Source: Hyphomicrobiales bacterium (GTDB lineage Bacteria > Pseudomonadota > Alphaproteobacteria > Rhizobiales > GCA-2746425). From it: a DNA stretch of 5,377 bases. Positions 4,330 through 5,377 of the stretch are shown here, piece by piece (position 1 is the first letter of the stretch; every line of letters starts with the position of its first letter). Below the pieces are notes generated by a model. The model did not search any database, was not told the DNA's origin, and saw nothing but the letters and a program-made list of their open reading frames with translations. Location: the NCBI GenBank assembly GCA_002746425.1, contig NVXB01000042.1, positions 11,942-17,318 on the forward strand. Reading direction: 5' to 3'. The position numbers and the translations under genes were made by a program.

Positions 4330-5377
4330 ATGAAAATCCAAAGTTTTGAAACCTTTGTCGTTGGCAACCCGCCACCCTCTTTTGGCGGGCGTTATTTCGT
4401 GTTCGTCAAGCTGGTCAGCAATGATGGTATTGTCGGCTATGGCGAGGTTTACGCAGCAAGCTTTGGCCCAAAGGTGATGCAGGCCGCAGTTGCTGACGTC
4501 ATGGACCGCCATATTCTGGGCGAAGACCCGCATGATATCGAAAAGCTGTATCGGCGCTGCTATTCCGCCGGGTTTTCTCAGCGCCCCGATCCAACCATGA
4601 TGGGCGTTTTCAGCGCTATTGAAATGGCCTGTTGGGATATCATCGGCAAGGCGGCGGATCAGCCCGTGCATAAATTGCTCGGCGGGCAAGTGCATGAGCG
4701 GCTGCGCGCTTACACCTATCTGTATCCACAAAAGGGGCAAGATGCGGCGACGTTCTATAATGATGTAGAGCAATCTGCCGCCTGCGCTGCCGCCATGGTG
4801 GAGCAGGGCTTTACGGCGGTAAAGTTTGACCCGGCCGGTCCTTACACGATTTATGATCCGCACCAGCCGCTGCAAAGCGATATTGCGCGCGCCGTAGACA
4901 TCGTCAAATCGGTACGCGGAGCCGTCGGGCAAAAGGCCGACATTCTGTTCGGCACCCATGGCCAGTTCACGCCGTCGGGCGCGCTGCGCATGGCAAAGGC
5001 CATCGCGCCGTATGATCCGTTGTGGTTTGAGGAGCCAACTCCGCCCGATGCGCCAGAGGCGATGGCGCAAGTGGCGCGCGGCACGCACATTCCCATCGCC
5101 ACCGGTGAGCGGTTGACGACAAAATACGAGTTCGCCCAAGTGCTACGCGCCGGAGCGGCCAGTATTTTGCAGCCAGCGCTTGGCCGTGTGGGCGGCATAT
5201 TGGAAGCCAAGAAGATTGCGGCGATGGCGGAAACATTCCACGCCCAAATCGCGCCGCACCACTATTGCGGGCCGATTGCGGCGCTGGCCAATATTCAACT
5301 GGCCACCACGCTGCCAAACTTTCTCATCATCGAAGCCATCCAGAATTATGGCGGCTTTCATGCGCAATTGCTCAGCA
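4330..5377 (+). CDS. Mandelate racemase/muconate lactonizing enzyme family protein (3' end missing)
   Basis: The window holds 349 residues of an enolase superfamily enzyme, probably a sugar-acid dehydratase or cycloisomerase acting in the cytoplasm; the missing end is likely about 40-60 residues. The N-terminal capping domain (1-~125) includes DDG-like NDGIVGYGEVY (31-41) and the GIEMACWDIIGKA-like block at 96-108. The barrel domain follows: Lys165 (AVKFDPAG) on the second strand, FGTHGQ (207-212) on the third, Glu234 (WFEEP) on the fourth, Glu260 (TGER) on the fifth, and His310 (IAPHHYCGP) on the seventh. Compared with E. coli galactonate dehydratase DgoD (from memory), the third-strand metal-ligand Asp aligns with Gly208, and the Asp partner of the catalytic His aligns with Ala283 (QPALGRVGG). 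The substrate cannot be assigned. ATG 4330 is the first possible start after the in-frame TAA at 4291; its ribosome site is weak. Confidence 0.88.
   Translation, partial: MKIQSFETFVVGNPPPSFGGRYFVFVKLVSNDGIVGYGEVYAASFGPKVMQAAVADVMDRHILGEDPHDIEKLYRRCYSAGFSQRPDPTMMGVFSAIEMACWDIIGKAADQPVHKLLGGQVHERLRAYTYLYPQKGQDAATFYNDVEQSAACAAAMVEQGFTAVKFDPAGPYTIYDPHQPLQSDIARAVDIVKSVRGAVGQKADILFGTHGQFTPSGALRMAKAIAPYDPLWFEEPTPPDAPEAMAQVARGTHIPIATGERLTTKYEFAQVLRAGAASILQPALGRVGGILEAKKIAAMAETFHAQIAPHHYCGPIAALANIQLATTLPNFLIIEAIQNYGGFHAQLLS

Noticed and set aside
4207..5139. 310-residue minus-strand open frame opposite the enolase superfamily gene
   Set aside because: It is antisense to a protein with clear family motifs, overlaps the start of alaE, and its Arg/His-rich composition is typical of a shadow frame.

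Overview
The window looks like chromosomal DNA of an alphaproteobacterium, possibly of the Hyphomicrobiales (Rhizobiales). The reasons are the dispersed palindromic repeats with a CTTGA core, of a type common between alphaproteobacterial genes; an autotransporter whose linker and barrel look alphaproteobacterial; and the mix of an AlaE exporter, a class III-like zinc alcohol dehydrogenase and a sugar-acid-type enolase superfamily enzyme. The order-level placement is inference.

Layout. Positions 1-74 hold the tail of an upstream transcript and a convincing intrinsic terminator. Positions 75-681 have no credible gene but carry five copies of one palindromic repeat: two inverted pairs that each form a ~110-120 bp hairpin, and one single copy. 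On the minus strand, 682-2379 encodes a type V autotransporter with a short cysteine-containing passenger and a C-terminal beta-barrel. An AT-rich divergent region (2380-2728) with candidate back-to-back promoters and an interrupted inverted repeat separates it from a plus-strand zinc-dependent alcohol dehydrogenase (2729-3835). The last 14 bp of that gene overlap the end of a convergent minus-strand alaE, the L-alanine exporter (3822-4229). A 100-bp divergent region then leads to a plus-strand mandelate racemase/muconate lactonizing enzyme-like protein (from 4330) that runs off the right edge.

The four genes do not form one operon: strands alternate (-, +, -, +), giving two divergent promoter regions and one tail-to-tail overlap. 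The dehydrogenase and the enolase superfamily enzyme could both serve carbon catabolism of alcohols, aldehydes or sugar acids, but nothing seen links them to one pathway. No mobile element, CRISPR array, RNA gene or recognisable defence system was found. The points most worth a second look are the paired repeats, whose arms match exactly within a pair but differ between pairs; the clear internal duplication of AlaE; and departures from expected active-site residues in the enolase superfamily protein.
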